64,000 nucleotides of DNA from Nostoc spongiaeforme FACHB-130 (GCF_014698475.1 NZ_JACJTB010000026.1:24268-88267), one strand, 5' to 3'; shown: positions 51,436 to 62,446, counted from the stretch's first letter. Notes: generated from the letters alone by a model not told the origin. Numbers and translations are program-made.

Positions 51436-53877
51436 ATGTTTGAACACTTCACTTCCGAAGCCATTAAAGTCATTATGTTAGCTCAGGAGGAAGCACGTCG
51501 TCTGGGACACAACTTCGTAGGAACTGAACAAATTCTCCTGGGTTTAATCGGAGAAGGAACGGGAGTTGCTGCCAAAGTGCTGAGTGAGTTGGGCGTTACC
51601 CTCAAAGAAGCACGACGGGAAGTTGAAAAAATTATTGGTAGAGGTTCTGGCTTTGTACCGCCAGAAATTCCTTTTACACCAAAAGTCAAAAACCTCTTTG
51701 AGCAATCGTTTAAAGAAGCTCATAGTCTAGGACATAACTACATAAACACTGAACACTTGCTGTTAGGTTTAACTGAAGCAGGTGAAGGTGTGGCGGCGAA
51801 AGTATTGCAAAATCTGGGGGTTGACCTCAGACTCATCCGCACTACTGTCTTACGTCGTTTAGGTGAAGATGGCAATGTGGCTGTAGGTGGTAGTAGTCCC
51901 CGCCGCAACCAACAAGCACTCACCCTAGAAGAGTTCGGCAGAAATCTCAGCAAACTCGCCCAAGAAGGCAAGCTAGACCCTGTAGTTGGTCGGGAAAAAG
52001 AAATTGAGCGTGCCATTCAAATTCTCGGTCGCCGCACGAAAAATAATCCTGTGTTGATTGGCGAACCAGGAGTTGGAAAAACTGCGATCGCAGAAGGTTT
52101 AGCACAACGTATTGTTAACCAAGATGTTCCTGAACTGTTGTTGAATAAACAAGTAATTAGCCTCGATATGGGCTTATTAGTTGCAGGAACTCGCTTCCGT
52201 GGTGATTTTGAAGAACGCCTGAAGAAAATCATGGACGAAATCCGCTCTGTCGGTAACATCGTCCTGGTAATTGACGAAATTCATACCCTCGTGGGTGCTG
52301 GTGGTACAGAAGGCGGCTTAGATGCAGCCAACATTCTCAAACCAGCTTTAGCACGCGGTGAACTCCAATGTATCGGTGCAACCACTCTGGATGAATATCG
52401 CAAGCACATCGAACGAGATGCCGCTTTAGAACGCCGTTTTCAACCAATTTTGGTCGGTGAACCTTCTGTGGAAGAAACCATCCAAATTCTTTACGGCTTG
52501 CGCGGTGCTTACGAACAACATCACAAAGTCGAAATTTCCGATGCGGCGGTATTAGCAGCAGCCCAGTTGTCAGATCGTTATATTAGCGATCGCTTCCTGC
52601 CTGATAAAGCCATAGACTTAATTGACGAAGCTGGTTCCCGTGTCCGGTTGCGGAACTCCCAAATCTCCGCCAACAAAGAACTCAAGCGTCAACTAGCCAG
52701 CATCACCAAAGCAAAACATGAAGCCGTCAGAGTTCAAGACTTCGACAAAGCCGGGGAACTGCGCGACCAAGAATTAGAACTGGAAGCCCAAATTCACCAA
52801 GAGCAAAATATTCCTCAGCCCATTGTTGACGAAGAAGACATTGCTCAAATCGTCGCTTCTTGGACTGGTGTCCCAGTCAACAAACTCACCGAATCTGAGT
52901 CAGAATTGCTGTTACACCTGGAAGACACCCTGCATCAACGCTTAATCGGTCAAGAACAAGCAGTTACCTCTGTATCTCGCGCCATCCGCCGCGCTAGAGT
53001 CGGGTTAAAAAATCCCAACCGTCCAATCGCCAGCTTTATCTTCTCCGGCCCCACAGGCGTTGGCAAAACAGAATTAGCCAAAGCCTTAGCTTCCTACTTC
53101 TTCGGTGCAGAAGAAGCGATGATTCGCTTAGATATGTCCGAATTCATGGAAAGCCATACCGTATCTAAGTTGATTGGTTCGCCTCCTGGTTACGTCGGCT
53201 ACGATGAAGGTGGACAACTTACCGAAGCCGTGCGGCGCAAACCCTACACAGTGTTGTTGTTTGACGAAATCGAAAAAGCGCACCCCGATGTCTTCAACAT
53301 GCTGCTGCAAATCTTAGATGACGGTCATCTAACTGATGCCAAAGGTCGGAAAGTTGACTTCAAGAACACTTTGATCATCCTGACTTCTAACATCGGTTCT
53401 AAGGTGATTGAAAAAGGTGGCGGTGGTTTAGGTTTTGAATTTGATAATCAAGCCGAAGCCAGCTATCACCGCATTCGTAACTTAGTGAATGAGGAACTCA
53501 AAACTTACTTCCGTCCAGAATTCCTCAACCGAGTTGACGAAATTATTGTCTTCACTCAACTGGGTAAAGATGAAGTCAAGCAAATTGCTGAGATTATGCT
53601 GCGCGAAGTTGCTAATCGCCTAACAGAAAAAGGTATCACTTTGCAAGTGACAGAAGCATTTAAAGAATTGGTTGTCAATGAAGGTTATAACCCCAGTTAT
53701 GGTGCTAGACCTTTACGCAGAGCAATTATGCGCCTGTTAGAAGATTCTTTGGCTGAAGCACTACTAGCCGGCGAAATTGGCAATGGTGACACAGCCATTG
53801 TCGATGTCGATGATGATGGACAAGTAAAAGTCCGTAAATCAGATACACGAGAATTACTTTTGGCAAACGCTCGTTAA
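51436..53877 (+). CDS. clpC: ATP-dependent Clp protease ATPase subunit ClpC
   Basis: Product of 813 residues, normal length. ClpC is an Hsp100 unfoldase that feeds proteins into ClpP. Two Clp-N repeats ([18 protein letters not shown] and [18 protein letters not shown]) occupy residues 1-145. The first AAA+ domain has Walker A GEPGVGKT at 209-216. The UVR coiled-coil motif ([20 protein letters not shown]) is near 430. The second AAA+ domain has GPTGVGKT at 538-545. The ClpP-binding loop should lie in the second domain ([12 protein letters not shown]). Essential in cyanobacteria and related to the plastid protein-import ClpC. A strong terminator follows. No clpP is nearby. Confidence 0.97.
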   Translation: MFEHFTSEAIKVIMLAQEEARRLGHNFVGTEQILLGLIGEGTGVAAKVLSELGVTLKEARREVEKIIGRGSGFVPPEIPFTPKVKNLFEQSFKEAHSLGHNYINTEHLLLGLTEAGEGVAAKVLQNLGVDLRLIRTTVLRRLGEDGNVAVGGSSPRRNQQALTLEEFGRNLSKLAQEGKLDPVVGREKEIERAIQILGRRTKNNPVLIGEPGVGKTAIAEGLAQRIVNQDVPELLLNKQVISLDMGLLVAGTRFRGDFEERLKKIMDEIRSVGNIVLVIDEIHTLVGAGGTEGGLDAANILKPALARGELQCIGATTLDEYRKHIERDAALERRFQPILVGEPSVEETIQILYGLRGAYEQHHKVEISDAAVLAAAQLSDRYISDRFLPDKAIDLIDEAGSRVRLRNSQISANKELKRQLASITKAKHEAVRVQDFDKAGELRDQELELEAQIHQEQNIPQPIVDEEDIAQIVASWTGVPVNKLTESESELLLHLEDTLHQRLIGQEQAVTSVSRAIRRARVGLKNPNRPIASFIFSGPTGVGKTELAKALASYFFGAEEAMIRLDMSEFMESHTVSKLIGSPPGYVGYDEGGQLTEAVRRKPYTVLLFDEIEKAHPDVFNMLLQILDDGHLTDAKGRKVDFKNTLIILTSNIGSKVIEKGGGGLGFEFDNQAEASYHRIRNLVNEELKTYFRPEFLNRVDEIIVFTQLGKDEVKQIAEIMLREVANRLTEKGITLQVTEAFKELVVNEGYNPSYGARPLRRAIMRLLEDSLAEALLAGEIGNGDTAIVDVDDDGQVKVRKSDTRELLLANAR

Positions 53878-53905
53878 TCTTTAATCATCTAATAGCTTGA
53901 CACTT

Positions 53906-53939
53906 AAAAATCCCTTGGTTGATTTACCAAGGGATTTTT
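53906..53939 (+). terminator. clpC rho-independent terminator
   Basis: AAAAATCCCTTGGT (53906-53919) pairs perfectly with ACCAAGGGATTTTT (53926-53939), ending in a T-run, 30 bases after the clpC stop. This is the clearest terminator in the window. Confidence 0.92.
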
Positions 53940-54450
53940 GTAATTGATACTAACTGAGTCAAATTAAAAGTAATGCTCCAATATTTTTTTAGTGAGTATT
54001 GCCTTGGTATATGCTAAGATACAGCCGAAATTACGTTTAATTTACTTACTGGTGTATATACATAATTCAGCATAAACCATAGCTTTTGAATTGTCTTTTG
54101 ATACATTCAGAATAATTTGCCACTATTTCCAGATCAGTCCGTTTTATTCAAGTTCATAAAACTGGCATATTCTCAGAATCTTCAAGGTAAGACTTTGTGT
54201 ATAAATTTAGAATCACACATTCGTAAGAATTCAGGAGCCGCAAAGCCAACGACAGCCGCACGCCACTTGCTACAACTTTGGCAAACAAAGCAACGGGCTG
54301 TCTCCCCAACGCACTACCGACGCTCATACGTCACTAGCACTGCGCTAACACTACGGCACATTCTCCTCCTGAGTGCTGACTTCTTAGTAACATTCTTTTT
54401 TTAAAGCCAAAAATATCAGGGATAAGTGATAGTTATTATAGTTTTAATAC
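53940..54450. other. Intergenic region with a degenerate repeat
   Basis: About 510 bp upstream of the NB-ARC/WD40 gene. A segment at about 54236-54360 has CGCACGCCACTTGC, CCCCAACGCACT and related blocks that look like a worn relative of the dispersed repeat at 1482 and 19815. A reading frame crossing it (54117-54404) has no protein-like composition, so I do not call it a gene. Confidence 0.5.
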
Positions 54451-57400
54451 ATGGTTTTACAGAATTGGAGACGTAAGCGTGGTGTTGCACTTACTACTAG
54501 AGGTTTACAAAAACTTCAGGAGGCAAAACGTAAGTCAGAAGCACAAGAAAATTTTGGCAATAGCTACACATTAGAAGATATCAGTGAACTTTCAGGGTTA
54601 CATCCTAGTACGATATCCAAAGTACTAAATCGAGAAGGTGGAGTTGATAAAAAAACTCTGGAAAAGCTATTTTTAGTTTTTGATGTCAAAATCAATGAAA
54701 GTGATTATTTAAGCTCTAATACTCGTTTAGATTGGGGAGATGCAAGTTTTTTACCTGTTTTTTATGGGCGTAAAGAAGAACTGGCTGTATTAGAACAATG
54801 GATTTTAGATGAACATTGCCAATTTATCGCCTTGTTAGGTATGGGTGGTATTGGTAAAACGGCGCTGGCTGTAAAATTAGCGCAACAGATTCGGGAAGAT
54901 TTTGAATATGTAATTTGGCGATCGCTCCGTGAAGCTCCACCTGTAAAAGCTATCATTAGTCAATTACTGCAATTTTTATCGGACGAGCAAGAAACAGAAG
55001 CGAATTTACCAGAAAGTTTAAGCGATCGCATCTCCAAATTAATTGATTATCTGCGAAATCATCGCTGTCTAGTAATTCTGGACAATGCCGAGTCAATATT
55101 ACGTTATGGGAGCCGAGCCGGCAAATATCGAGAAGGATATGAAGGTTATGGTGAATTGTTTAAACGTTTAGGAGAAGCTACTCACCAAAGTTGTTTAATC
55201 TTAACCAGTCGGGAAAAACCCCAAGAAATCGCATTATTAGAAGGTGAAGTCTTACCAGTACGTTCCTTACAACTCAGTGGATTGAAAGTAGTTGAAGGAC
55301 AGGAAATTTTAAAAATCAAAGGACTATCAGCCGCCGAAGAAGAATGGAAAGCCATGATTGAATCCTATGGTGGTAATCCCTTGGCTTTGAAAATAGTTGC
55401 TACCACTATTGAAGATGTATTTGCTGGGAATATCAGCGAGTTTTTACAACAAAATACAGTGGTTTTTGGCGATATCCGAGATATTTTAGACCAGCAGTTT
55501 GAGCGGTTGTCAGATTTAGAACAAGAAATTATGTACTGGTTAGCAATTAATCGTGAACCAGTAACACTCTCAGACCTGCGGGAAGATATTGTCTCGCCAG
55601 TGCCACCACAAAAATTGCTAGAGGCTGTAGAATCTTTGGTGAGGCGATCGCTAGTAGAAAAAAGCACAGCCACTTTTACCTTACAACCTGTGGTCATGGA
55701 ATATGTGACTCAGGTATTAATAGAACAGGTTTGTGAAGAAATTGTCACTGATCAGATTCAACTTTTGAGATGCCATGCTTTAATTAAAGCCAGTGCGAAA
55801 GACTACATCCGAGAAACTCAAATCCGCCTGATTCTCAAACCAGTCATTGATGGTTTGCTGACTGCATTAAGAAGCAAAAAAAGTATTGAAAACCAATTAA
55901 CTCAAATTTTAGCCAGACTCAGAGAAGAATCACCACAGGAACCAGGTTATACAGGTGGAAATATTCTCAATTTGTTATGTCAACTACAGACAGATTTAAC
56001 TGGTTTTGATTTCTCCCAACTCACTGTTTGGCAAGCAGACTTGCGGAATGTAAAACTACATAATGTCAATTTTCAAAACGCTGATTTAACTAAGTCTGTT
56101 TTTGCTGAAACCTTTGGCGGCGTTTTATCCATCACTTTTAGCCCTAACGGCAAATTTTTAGCGATGGGTGATACCAATGGCGAAATTCGCCTATACCAAG
56201 TTACCGATTGCAATCAAGTTCTCACCTTTCAAGGTCACACTAACTGGGTACCATCACTTGCTTTTAGTCCTGATGGCAGCATCTTAGCCAGCAGTAGTAG
56301 TGATCATACAGTGAAATTGTGGAATCCTCATACTGGTCAATGCCTGAAAACTTTACAAGAACATGAACACGAAGTTTGGGCAGTTACTTTTAGCCCAGAT
56401 GGTCAAACTCTCGTGAGTGGTAGTAATGATCGCACTATCAAACTGTGGAATGTTAGTACTGGTGAATGCCTGCAAACATTTCATGGACATACAAGTTGGA
56501 TAATTTGTGCAATTTTTACTCTGGATGGCCAGACTCTCGTGAGTGGTAGTGATGACGACACAATTCGGATGTGGGATGTCAACACTGGTGAATGTATCAG
56601 AATTTTGCGGGGACATCGTGATGGTATCAGGTCGCTGACTCTCAGTCCTAATGGGCAGACAGTCGCCAGTGGCAGTGATGACCAGACTGTGAAGTTATGG
56701 AATGTGGACACTGGTGAATGTATTAAAACCTTACAAGGACATCATGCTGCTGTCTGGTCTGTGGCCATTCATCCCCAAGGTCATCTCATCGCTAGTGGTA
56801 GCCTTGACCATACAGTGAGATTATGGGATTTAAATACAGGTCAATGCTTAAAAATTCTTCATGGGCATTCAACCTTTGTATTTTCTGTTGTATTTAGTCC
56901 CCAAGGCGACCTCTTGGCTAGTGGTAGTGATGACCAAATGATGAAGTTATGGGATGTTACCACTGGTCAATGTCTGAAAACTCTCAGTGGATATACTAGC
57001 CAAGTACTATCAGTTGCTTACAGTCCAGATGGTCAAATGTTGGCTAGTGGCAGTGATGATCAAATAGTGAGGTTGTGGAATGTCAATACGGGTCAAGTTC
57101 TGCAAACTCTCCCAGGACATCGTGCTGCTGTTCGCTCAGTGGCTTTTTGTCCCACTGGTCAGACCTTGGCTAGTGGCAGCGATGATCATACAGTTAAGTT
57201 GTGGGACATTCATACCCGTCAAGTTCTGCAAACTCTTTTGGGACACCCTGCTGTAGTTTGGTCAATAGCTTTTAGTCCAGATGGTCAAATGTTAGCCAGT
57301 GGTAGTAATGACCAAACCGTGAAGTTGTGGGATGTAAATACTGGCCAGGTTGTGCAAACTTTTATGGGGCATTGTGCTGCTGTTCAATCAGTTGCTTTCA

Positions 57401-57969
57401 GTCCTCAAGGTAGTCTGTTAGCTAGTGGAGCTTGGGATCAGACAGTCAAGTTATGGGATGTCAACACTGGTGAGTGCAAACAAACATTAGAGGGTCATAC
57501 AAATTGGGTTTGGTCGATCGCTTTTAGTCCAAATGGCGAACTGCTGGCCAGTGCTGGTTATGATGGGACAGTCCGGTTGTGGAATGTTCGTACTGGTAAT
57601 TGTTTGCACACCTTCATGGTTTGTGAAAATGGTCTAGTGAAGGCAGTTATCTTTAGTCAAGATGGCAAGATTATAGCTAGTAGTAGTCCCAATTACACAG
57701 TTAAATTATGGGATGTTGATACGGGTGAATGTCAAACGACATTACATGGACATTCAGCTTGGATTTGGTCGCTCGCCTTTAGTCCAGATAATCGAATTCT
57801 CGCTAGTAGTGGTGCTGATGAAACAATTCGACTTTGGGACATCAATACAAGCGATTGTTTAAAAACTTTAAAAGCTAAAAAATTTTACGAGGGAATGAAT
57901 ATTGGAGGAATTACAGGTTTAACGGCAGCGACGATTGCTACTTTAAAAAGATTAGGGGCAATTGTATAG
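54451..57969 (+). CDS. HTH - NB-ARC - pentapeptide - WD40 protein
   Basis: Product of 1172 residues. An N-terminal helix-turn-helix ([20 protein letters not shown], residues 42-85) is followed by an NB-ARC ATPase with [14 protein letters not shown] at 131 and a Walker [11 protein letters not shown] short pentapeptide stretch ([20 protein letters not shown], near 525) leads to 14 WD40 repeats (residues 555-1147), enough for two seven-bladed propellers. The end [20 protein letters not shown] is typical of cyanobacterial members. NB-ARC proteins act as STAND switches, often in defence or programmed death. No catalytic effector domain is visible; the HTH may be the output. The ligand would be sensed by the propellers. 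It stands alone. Confidence 0.93.
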   Translation: MVLQNWRRKRGVALTTRGLQKLQEAKRKSEAQENFGNSYTLEDISELSGLHPSTISKVLNREGGVDKKTLEKLFLVFDVKINESDYLSSNTRLDWGDASFLPVFYGRKEELAVLEQWILDEHCQFIALLGMGGIGKTALAVKLAQQIREDFEYVIWRSLREAPPVKAIISQLLQFLSDEQETEANLPESLSDRISKLIDYLRNHRCLVILDNAESILRYGSRAGKYREGYEGYGELFKRLGEATHQSCLILTSREKPQEIALLEGEVLPVRSLQLSGLKVVEGQEILKIKGLSAAEEEWKAMIESYGGNPLALKIVATTIEDVFAGNISEFLQQNTVVFGDIRDILDQQFERLSDLEQEIMYWLAINREPVTLSDLREDIVSPVPPQKLLEAVESLVRRSLVEKSTATFTLQPVVMEYVTQVLIEQVCEEIVTDQIQLLRCHALIKASAKDYIRETQIRLILKPVIDGLLTALRSKKSIENQLTQILARLREESPQEPGYTGGNILNLLCQLQTDLTGFDFSQLTVWQADLRNVKLHNVNFQNADLTKSVFAETFGGVLSITFSPNGKFLAMGDTNGEIRLYQVTDCNQVLTFQGHTNWVPSLAFSPDGSILASSSSDHTVKLWNPHTGQCLKTLQEHEHEVWAVTFSPDGQTLVSGSNDRTIKLWNVSTGECLQTFHGHTSWIICAIFTLDGQTLVSGSDDDTIRMWDVNTGECIRILRGHRDGIRSLTLSPNGQTVASGSDDQTVKLWNVDTGECIKTLQGHHAAVWSVAIHPQGHLIASGSLDHTVRLWDLNTGQCLKILHGHSTFVFSVVFSPQGDLLASGSDDQMMKLWDVTTGQCLKTLSGYTSQVLSVAYSPDGQMLASGSDDQIVRLWNVNTGQVLQTLPGHRAAVRSVAFCPTGQTLASGSDDHTVKLWDIHTRQVLQTLLGHPAVVWSIAFSPDGQMLASGSNDQTVKLWDVNTGQVVQTFMGHCAAVQSVAFSPQGSLLASGAWDQTVKLWDVNTGECKQTLEGHTNWVWSIAFSPNGELLASAGYDGTVRLWNVRTGNCLHTFMVCENGLVKAVIFSQDGKIIASSSPNYTVKLWDVDTGECQTTLHGHSAWIWSLAFSPDNRILASSGADETIRLWDINTSDCLKTLKAKKFYEGMNIGGITGLTAATIATLKRLGAIV
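56116..57890 (+). repeat. Coding WD40 repeat array, period about 126 bp
   Basis: Fourteen units of about 42 codons each with the pattern SVAFSPDGQ-LASGSDD-TVKLWDV-TG-CL-TL-GH. Units in the middle (about 56990-57370) are very similar to each other, with stretches such as CAAATGTTGGCTAGTGGCAG recurring, pointing to recent duplication or gene conversion within the array. Confidence 0.93.
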
Positions 57970-58096
57970 GTCAAACAACTGGAACTTACGCAACAAAAAT
58001 ACTTAATCAAGGTTATGGTTGTCAAAAGTCAGGTGTCAAAAATCAGCTTTTTTTGAACTGTCGACCATTGACAACCTCAACTCAAAATCTCACACA

Positions 58097-58309
58097 CTAC
58101 CAATCAGCCATAGGAATGTCGCTGGGCAATCCATGTGCTAATTCTTCAAACATGATTCTCTCTAGTTCCAAGTCGGTGTCATCTAATATTGCTAAATTAT
58201 TTTCGCTGATATCAATTTGAATATTTAAAGTTTGGTGCTGTATCAGAGAATCATCTTGGGTAGAAGACAGCTGTTTGAGAATTTTGATTGTAGATGTTGC
58301 CGTTTTCAT
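58097..58309 (-). CDS. Small acidic protein beside the HDO-type enzyme
   Basis: Product of 70 residues from the ATG at 58309, preceded by AAGGA at seven bases. A frame extends to 58363, but that start is less supported. The sequence is polar to acidic: MKTATSTIKILKQLSSTQDD, then a beta-like TLNIQIDIS, then DDTDLELERIMFEELAHG, ending in LPSDIPMADW. There are no cysteines, no signal peptide and no membrane helix. I know no family. It lies downstream of the HDO-type gene on the same strand with a 114-bp gap, so it could be a small partner, a carrier or a peptide substrate of that enzyme. This is inference from position only. Confidence 0.65.
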   Translation of the reverse strand: MKTATSTIKILKQLSSTQDDSLIQHQTLNIQIDISENNLAILDDTDLELERIMFEELAHGLPSDIPMADW

Positions 58310-58423
58310 GGTTTTTTCCTTGGTAGTTGCACCGAATTCTATGTTGTTAAAAATTTCTGACAAAATTTCAGTTTTGTTTTTTAGGACGTTAGCAGTTGAT
58401 GACTCAGATTGAACTGTGGTGAT

Positions 58424-59242
58424 TTAAAGTTTTAGTGGCTTTAAAACATTCTCAATCTCCTCATCTGTTATGTAAGCTTCTGGCGGTGGGCTAAAACGCA
58501 ATAATGCAGCTTGGTAACAAGCTTGTGCCACGCGATCGCGCTCTTGATGCGTTAGCCCTGCAATCATCGCCACCGTCTTCTGAACGTGCTGTACCTCTGT
58601 GGTGCTAATGGCACTATGTACACGTAAACAACGGGTGGCATTGATTCCTGGTGGTAGCAATGCTTCTACTTTCTGGATATAAGCTTCTCCTATACATATT
58701 CCTAAACGTTCGGCTGTATAGGAATAGCCTACGCAACCAATTGGGTCAGAGTCTTGTACACATTGGTTAAAACAATTCAGTAAAGTTTGAGCCGCAGGCG
58801 GTACAAGTGCTTCTACGACAGCTTCAGCTTGATATCCCATTGAGTGAATATCTCGCAATGCAAGTATGTCGTGACCTGCTTCTTCTTTGGCTTTTTGTCC
58901 CGCCCACTGCGCCAAACGCTGACGATTGGTTGCAGCAAAACGCGATCGCGCTTTTTCCATGAGTCTTGGTGTTGAATGACACAAATGGTAAAAACCAGCA
59001 AGTCGCCATACCCAACGTGTAGGAGTTAAAGCTGGTGGTCTTCGCTCCGATTTGACGGCGTGCCAAGCGGATACGATGGCACGATCTAAAAATTTCTGGG
59101 TTTTATTTAAGATATCTGCATCAATTCTTGCTGGAGTGGAGGAATTACTACTACCTATCGAAGTACTGTTGTCTGCCTTAGCCTCTATTTTTTCCGGCTG
59201 AATAGATGCCAATTCAGGCTCATTTAAAAATGGATTAGGCAT
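58424..59242 (-). CDS. Heme-oxygenase-like diiron (HDO-type) protein
   Basis: Product of 272 residues. The N-terminal 45 residues are polar and Ser-rich. The rest is all-helical with the pattern of the iron-containing redox/HDO superfamily: a first helix with possible ligands, QWAGQKAKEEAGHDILALRD (Glu, His and Asp one or two turns apart), YSYTAERLGICIGEAY, and STTEVQHVQKTVAMIAG (Glu and His). Such proteins bind two irons and perform oxidative cleavage or N-oxygenation; relatives include CADD, UndA and SznF. The ligand set looks complete enough for metal binding, though exact residues need an alignment. The substrate is unknown. A small acidic protein is encoded next on the strand. Confidence 0.72.
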   Translation of the reverse strand: MPNPFLNEPELASIQPEKIEAKADNSTSIGSSNSSTPARIDADILNKTQKFLDRAIVSAWHAVKSERRPPALTPTRWVWRLAGFYHLCHSTPRLMEKARSRFAATNRQRLAQWAGQKAKEEAGHDILALRDIHSMGYQAEAVVEALVPPAAQTLLNCFNQCVQDSDPIGCVGYSYTAERLGICIGEAYIQKVEALLPPGINATRCLRVHSAISTTEVQHVQKTVAMIAGLTHQERDRVAQACYQAALLRFSPPPEAYITDEEIENVLKPLKL

Positions 59243-59544
59243 AGTTCGTTGTATAATCTCCTATCTGCCAGTATCTTAAAGGATAATTATGCTAATGCGA
59301 AATTTGTGGATGATTCGACTATAAAAAGACTCAACCGCCCCAATTATGATAATTTTTTCTAAATTTTGCTTGGATTCACTGATAAAAGTGGGTTGTCAAA
59401 GACTGATTTCTTCGCTTTTAAATTCAATTTCTTAACAATGAAGATAAGTCGAAGCTTAACTTTAAGCTCAAAATCTTGATTTTCACTGGTCAAGATGTTT
59501 CAGTCTTGGCAATATCTTAATTAGCCTCCATACACATTGAAAAA
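59243..59544. other. Intergenic, divergent promoters
   Basis: About 300 bp between the divergent HDO-type and ribbon-helix-helix genes. AT-rich. No gene or hairpin of note. Confidence 0.45.
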
Positions 59545-59733
59545 ATGATGGATAGAACAGCGGCGCTTGGATTTTCTAGTTTTTCGACTCCCAGTAAAAA
59601 ACAAGTAGTCAAGCAAATAACTGTAGACTTGACTCCAGATGAAGCTCAAACGTTAGAGAAATATTGTGAGCAGACAGGACAAGCAGTCTCGAATGTGATT
59701 GAGGAACTCATTCGAGGCTTACCCATAAGCTAA
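59545..59733 (+). CDS. Small ribbon-helix-helix protein A
   Basis: Product of 62 residues. After an N-terminal Ser/Thr tail, the core VVKQITVDLTPDEAQTLEKY and CEQTGQAVSNVIEELIRGLP has the strand-helix-helix order of CopG/Arc-like DNA-binding proteins: ITVDLT would be the beta strand that enters the major groove. The same core is encoded on the opposite strand 80 bp away. It is likely a small transcription regulator or an antitoxin without an obvious toxin. Confidence 0.78.
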   Translation: MMDRTAALGFSSFSTPSKKQVVKQITVDLTPDEAQTLEKYCEQTGQAVSNVIEELIRGLPIS

Positions 59734-59812
59734 GTGTTTCACTACAACTCTTTAATTTAGAGTTGAGAAAATTATCAAGACAACGGTTTGCAACACAGAC
59801 CGAACTGCAATC

Positions 59813-59965
59813 CTACTCAGACCTTGTAGTAGCCAATCCGCGAATCAGTTCTCTGATGACATCTGTTGCTGGCCTTCCTGTCTGGTCACAATACTTTTCC
59901 AAGTTCTTCGCTTCGTTTAGTGCTAGGTTGATGGTTATTCGCTTGACCGCCCATTTTTTATTCAT
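59813..59965 (-). CDS. Small ribbon-helix-helix protein B (below usual size cut-offs)
   Basis: Minus-strand frame of 50 codons starting with ATG at 59965 and ending with TAG at 59813-59815. The product WAVKRITINLALNEAKNLEK and YCDQTGRPATDVIRELIRGL is clearly homologous to the plus-strand protein at 59545: VKxIT, EAxxLEKYCxQTG and VIxELIRGL are shared. The homology shows that this short frame is a real gene (or a recent relic) and that the overlapping plus-strand frame is spurious. The two genes converge tail to tail. Confidence 0.8.
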   Translation of the reverse strand: MNKKWAVKRITINLALNEAKNLEKYCDQTGRPATDVIRELIRGLATTRSE

Positions 59966-60732
59966 GCTATCAGTCTGGTTGTATTAGATAAAACTACGAA
60001 AATTTTCATTTATTTAGACCATTCTCTTGTCTTAACTATGCGTTTCGGCGTAATTAGGCAGAGATTTTTTATCTGTTTGAAATTAGTTAAAAAAAGCAGT
60101 TGTCTGCTTTCATCAGCTATCTTCAGACAAGATAAACAAGTTTATTTGCATTGCTATGAGCCGAAGTACATAACCTACTCATAACTTTTTTGTTTTCCCT
60201 GGTATTTAGGCCAAGTAATAAATTTCTTATTGAGAATATTACCACCCAAGTCAACTATCAGCCAAATATGATGTCATCACAAGTTGTTTTGCAACCCAGC
60301 AGAAGAATGCCACCAATTCATGCAATTTTATTGATTGAAAATGGCGAAATCAGCCCTAAGTAAAGATATAAGCACAAAAGTAAGGTTAAAAATAGAGAAA
60401 TTACCTACCAATCCGGTTTAAATTGCTCAGAATATCTATTACGGCTATTTTTGATTCGGTACTGAGTTATGCCTTAAGAATTTTAGTTAAGTTTTTTAAA
60501 TAAGAAACAAATATTATATTAAATAATTTGATAAAATATCCCCGGTATTGATACCAGGGATATTTTTAATCATTCATGAATGCAAACAGAACAAGGGTTA
60601 CGTCAAGATTAAGCTTCCAGATAGATAAACAAAGATAAATTTGTTACATTTGCATCTAAAAAAACCCCAAATAATACTAAGATAGCAAGCAGAAAAAACT
60701 TGGGAATGTTTTGGATGATGTTTGAGTAATCC
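59966..60732. other. Long intergenic region
   Basis: About 770 bp, AT-rich, with the comB-side hairpin at 60533-60566 as its only clear structure. On the minus strand a stop-free, hydrophobic stretch of 36 codons (near 60610-60720) lacks a start codon and is not called. No RNA gene was recognised. Confidence 0.45.
60533..60568 (-). terminator. Strong stem-loop, probable terminator of the comB-like gene
   Basis: AAAATATCCC with CGGTAT pairs with ATACC and GGGATATTTTT, giving a long stem with a single unpaired base and a T-run on either strand. It lies 165 bp after the end of the minus-strand comB-like gene, the only transcript known to run into it. Confidence 0.6.
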
Positions 60733-61470
60733 TTAGTTGTTGCTTTTTAAAACTCCTATTTCCTGTTGCATAGGTAAAACATCCAAAATATCAGTTTGGG
60801 AGCAATATTTCAGGTCTTCATGACATTCGAGGCGTAATAATCGTTTGCCGTGACTAGCATGATGAAATAATCCCAACAAGTTATCTTGCCACTGGGTGTA
60901 AAGAGCGATCGCACCAATCAATTCATCATTACCAGCTAATTTATCTGGAGACACATGAGTTTTTTCGATAATGCTATGAGCGATCGCACCCGCACAAACT
61001 GTATCTTCTAAAGCAAAACTCCCTTCCCAACCAGAGCCAACAATCCAGACTGTTTCGGGCTGTTTTTCTAAAAGAAAATCTACTATTGCAGCCCGGTTAA
61101 TTAAAGCGGCTGCTAGTACAGATGGAGAGTTTTGTATTCGTTGTAAAGCACGAGTACCATTAGTAGTACTGATAAACAAGCGGCGACCATGCACTAGTTC
61201 TGGTGTGCAGTCTAGAGGAGAGTTACCGAGTTCAAAGCCAGTGACTTTAGCTCCGCCACGTTCTCCGGCTCTTAAGCGTTTCTCTACTGGCCATTGTTCG
61301 CTAACTTCGATGAGCTTTTCTAAATCACTGAAGACTTGTACTGCTTCACCGCCAGCCGCTAAGACTGTGGCAATTGTACTAGTAGCTCGCAAGACATCAA
61401 CTGCGATCGCGCAGTCTGGAATTTCATCTTTAGGAGTTAATTCCGGAGTGTGGTATAAGAATAACTTCAC
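60733..61470 (-). CDS. comB: 2-phosphosulfolactate phosphatase family (ComB-like)
   Basis: Product of 245 residues. The family segments are present: [20 protein letters not shown] near residue 21, [60 protein letters not shown] and a late [13 protein letters not shown]. ComB hydrolyses 2-phosphosulfolactate in coenzyme M synthesis in methanogens. Cyanobacteria make no coenzyme M, so here it is probably involved in sulfolactate or related organosulfur metabolism, or acts on another phosphate ester. The family is clear; the physiological role is uncertain. It has its own terminator. Confidence 0.9.
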   Translation of the reverse strand: MKLFLYHTPELTPKDEIPDCAIAVDVLRATSTIATVLAAGGEAVQVFSDLEKLIEVSEQWPVEKRLRAGERGGAKVTGFELGNSPLDCTPELVHGRRLFISTTNGTRALQRIQNSPSVLAAALINRAAIVDFLLEKQPETVWIVGSGWEGSFALEDTVCAGAIAHSIIEKTHVSPDKLAGNDELIGAIALYTQWQDNLLGLFHHASHGKRLLRLECHEDLKYCSQTDILDVLPMQQEIGVLKSNN

Positions 61471-61609
61471 GCGCTGGATACACCTGCTCTAAATATTATT
61501 ATCGACATACATTCTAATTTGTGTTAACAGTCATAATGACAATTTAAGCAATAGGAATTTTTCGAGGTTATGGCAAGACATTGGCCAATGAGGGTAAATA
61601 TCCTTGAGT

Positions 61610-62245
61610 TTAACTGTTATTTAACTGTTGTTTAAGATGGCGAATAGCCGCACTAGTGTTACGTTGATAAGCAATTTGTACACACTGAGCAATGACGCTG
61701 TGCAGATCCCAGCCGGGAAAATAGCGACTCTGGGTTTGCAGTTGGTAAATACTTCCCTGTAATTGGTAAATTAATAACTGCTGTTTTTTGAATAGCCAAA
61801 TTTCTGGCACACGATAAGGCAGATAATCTTCCACATCGGAATAACTGGTGACATCAATTTCAATTACCAAATCAGGCGGGGGATCTTGTCGCCAGTCAAT
61901 TCGCTTTTTACCGGAAACAGCTTGCCAATTATCAATGTAAAAACAATAGTCAGGCTCAATACCACTTTCTTCCGGTAGAGTCATTGTCACAGGGGTAAAC
62001 GCATCATATTCCCTGCCATCATGATCTAACAGAGCCTTCACGATATCTGCGACTAAATTGGCATCTCGTCCATGTACAGGCAAAGGTGACATTAGTAATA
62101 CTTCTCCATCACGATATTTAATGCGGGGAATTGAGCCATCTCCCCGTTGTTCACAGAGGCGCTGATACTCTTGCCAAGTAGCAGGTAGGCGCACCACAGA
62201 ACCAGCAGGTAATTGAATTTTGTCAATTGAGACGAGGGCATACAT
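61610..62245 (-). CDS. Uma2-family (DUF820) putative endonuclease
   Basis: Product of 211 residues from the ATG at 62245. The frame runs to 62392, but its first 49 residues are not family-like. PATWQEYQRLCEQRGDGSIP, RIKYRDGEVLLMSPLPVHGR, ESGIEPDYCFYIDNW, PPPDLVIEIDVTSYS and YRVPEIWLFKKQQLLIYQLQ match Uma2 proteins, including the Asp and Glu-x-Asp of the PD-(D/E)XK core. It is the second member in the window, and the two differ considerably. The function of this expanded cyanobacterial family is unknown. Confidence 0.88.
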   Translation of the reverse strand: MYALVSIDKIQLPAGSVVRLPATWQEYQRLCEQRGDGSIPRIKYRDGEVLLMSPLPVHGRDANLVADIVKALLDHDGREYDAFTPVTMTLPEESGIEPDYCFYIDNWQAVSGKKRIDWRQDPPPDLVIEIDVTSYSDVEDYLPYRVPEIWLFKKQQLLIYQLQGSIYQLQTQSRYFPGWDLHSVIAQCVQIAYQRNTSAAIRHLKQQLNNS

Positions 62246-62446
62246 AATTGCAGATCCTTTGAGTGGTAGTGAAGGACAATGATTATGAAGATTTGCGATG
62301 GTATTTTCAGAGGTGCGATCGCTTGATTGATTTAATGGAATCAGGTATTTAAAAAACAAGGGATTTATAATAACTCTACCTTGGTCAATCAAGAGGGGAA
62401 TTTTGCATCAAATCTGCCAATGTAAACTCTAGGATCTAAAATCGAC

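Noticed and set aside
54117..54404. 95-codon plus-strand frame upstream of the WD40 gene
   Set aside because: It runs through a degenerate dispersed repeat, has no family-like segments and no ribosome site.
59763..59987. Plus-strand frame of 74 codons
   Set aside because: It is the shadow of the minus-strand ribbon-helix-helix gene at 59813-59965, whose homology to its neighbour decides the coding strand.
60610..60720. Hydrophobic minus-strand stretch (NIPKFFLLAILVLFG) that looks like a one-helix photosystem subunit
   Set aside because: There is no start codon in frame, and the hydrophobicity follows from T-rich DNA. It matches none of the small Psa, Psb or Pet proteins I know.
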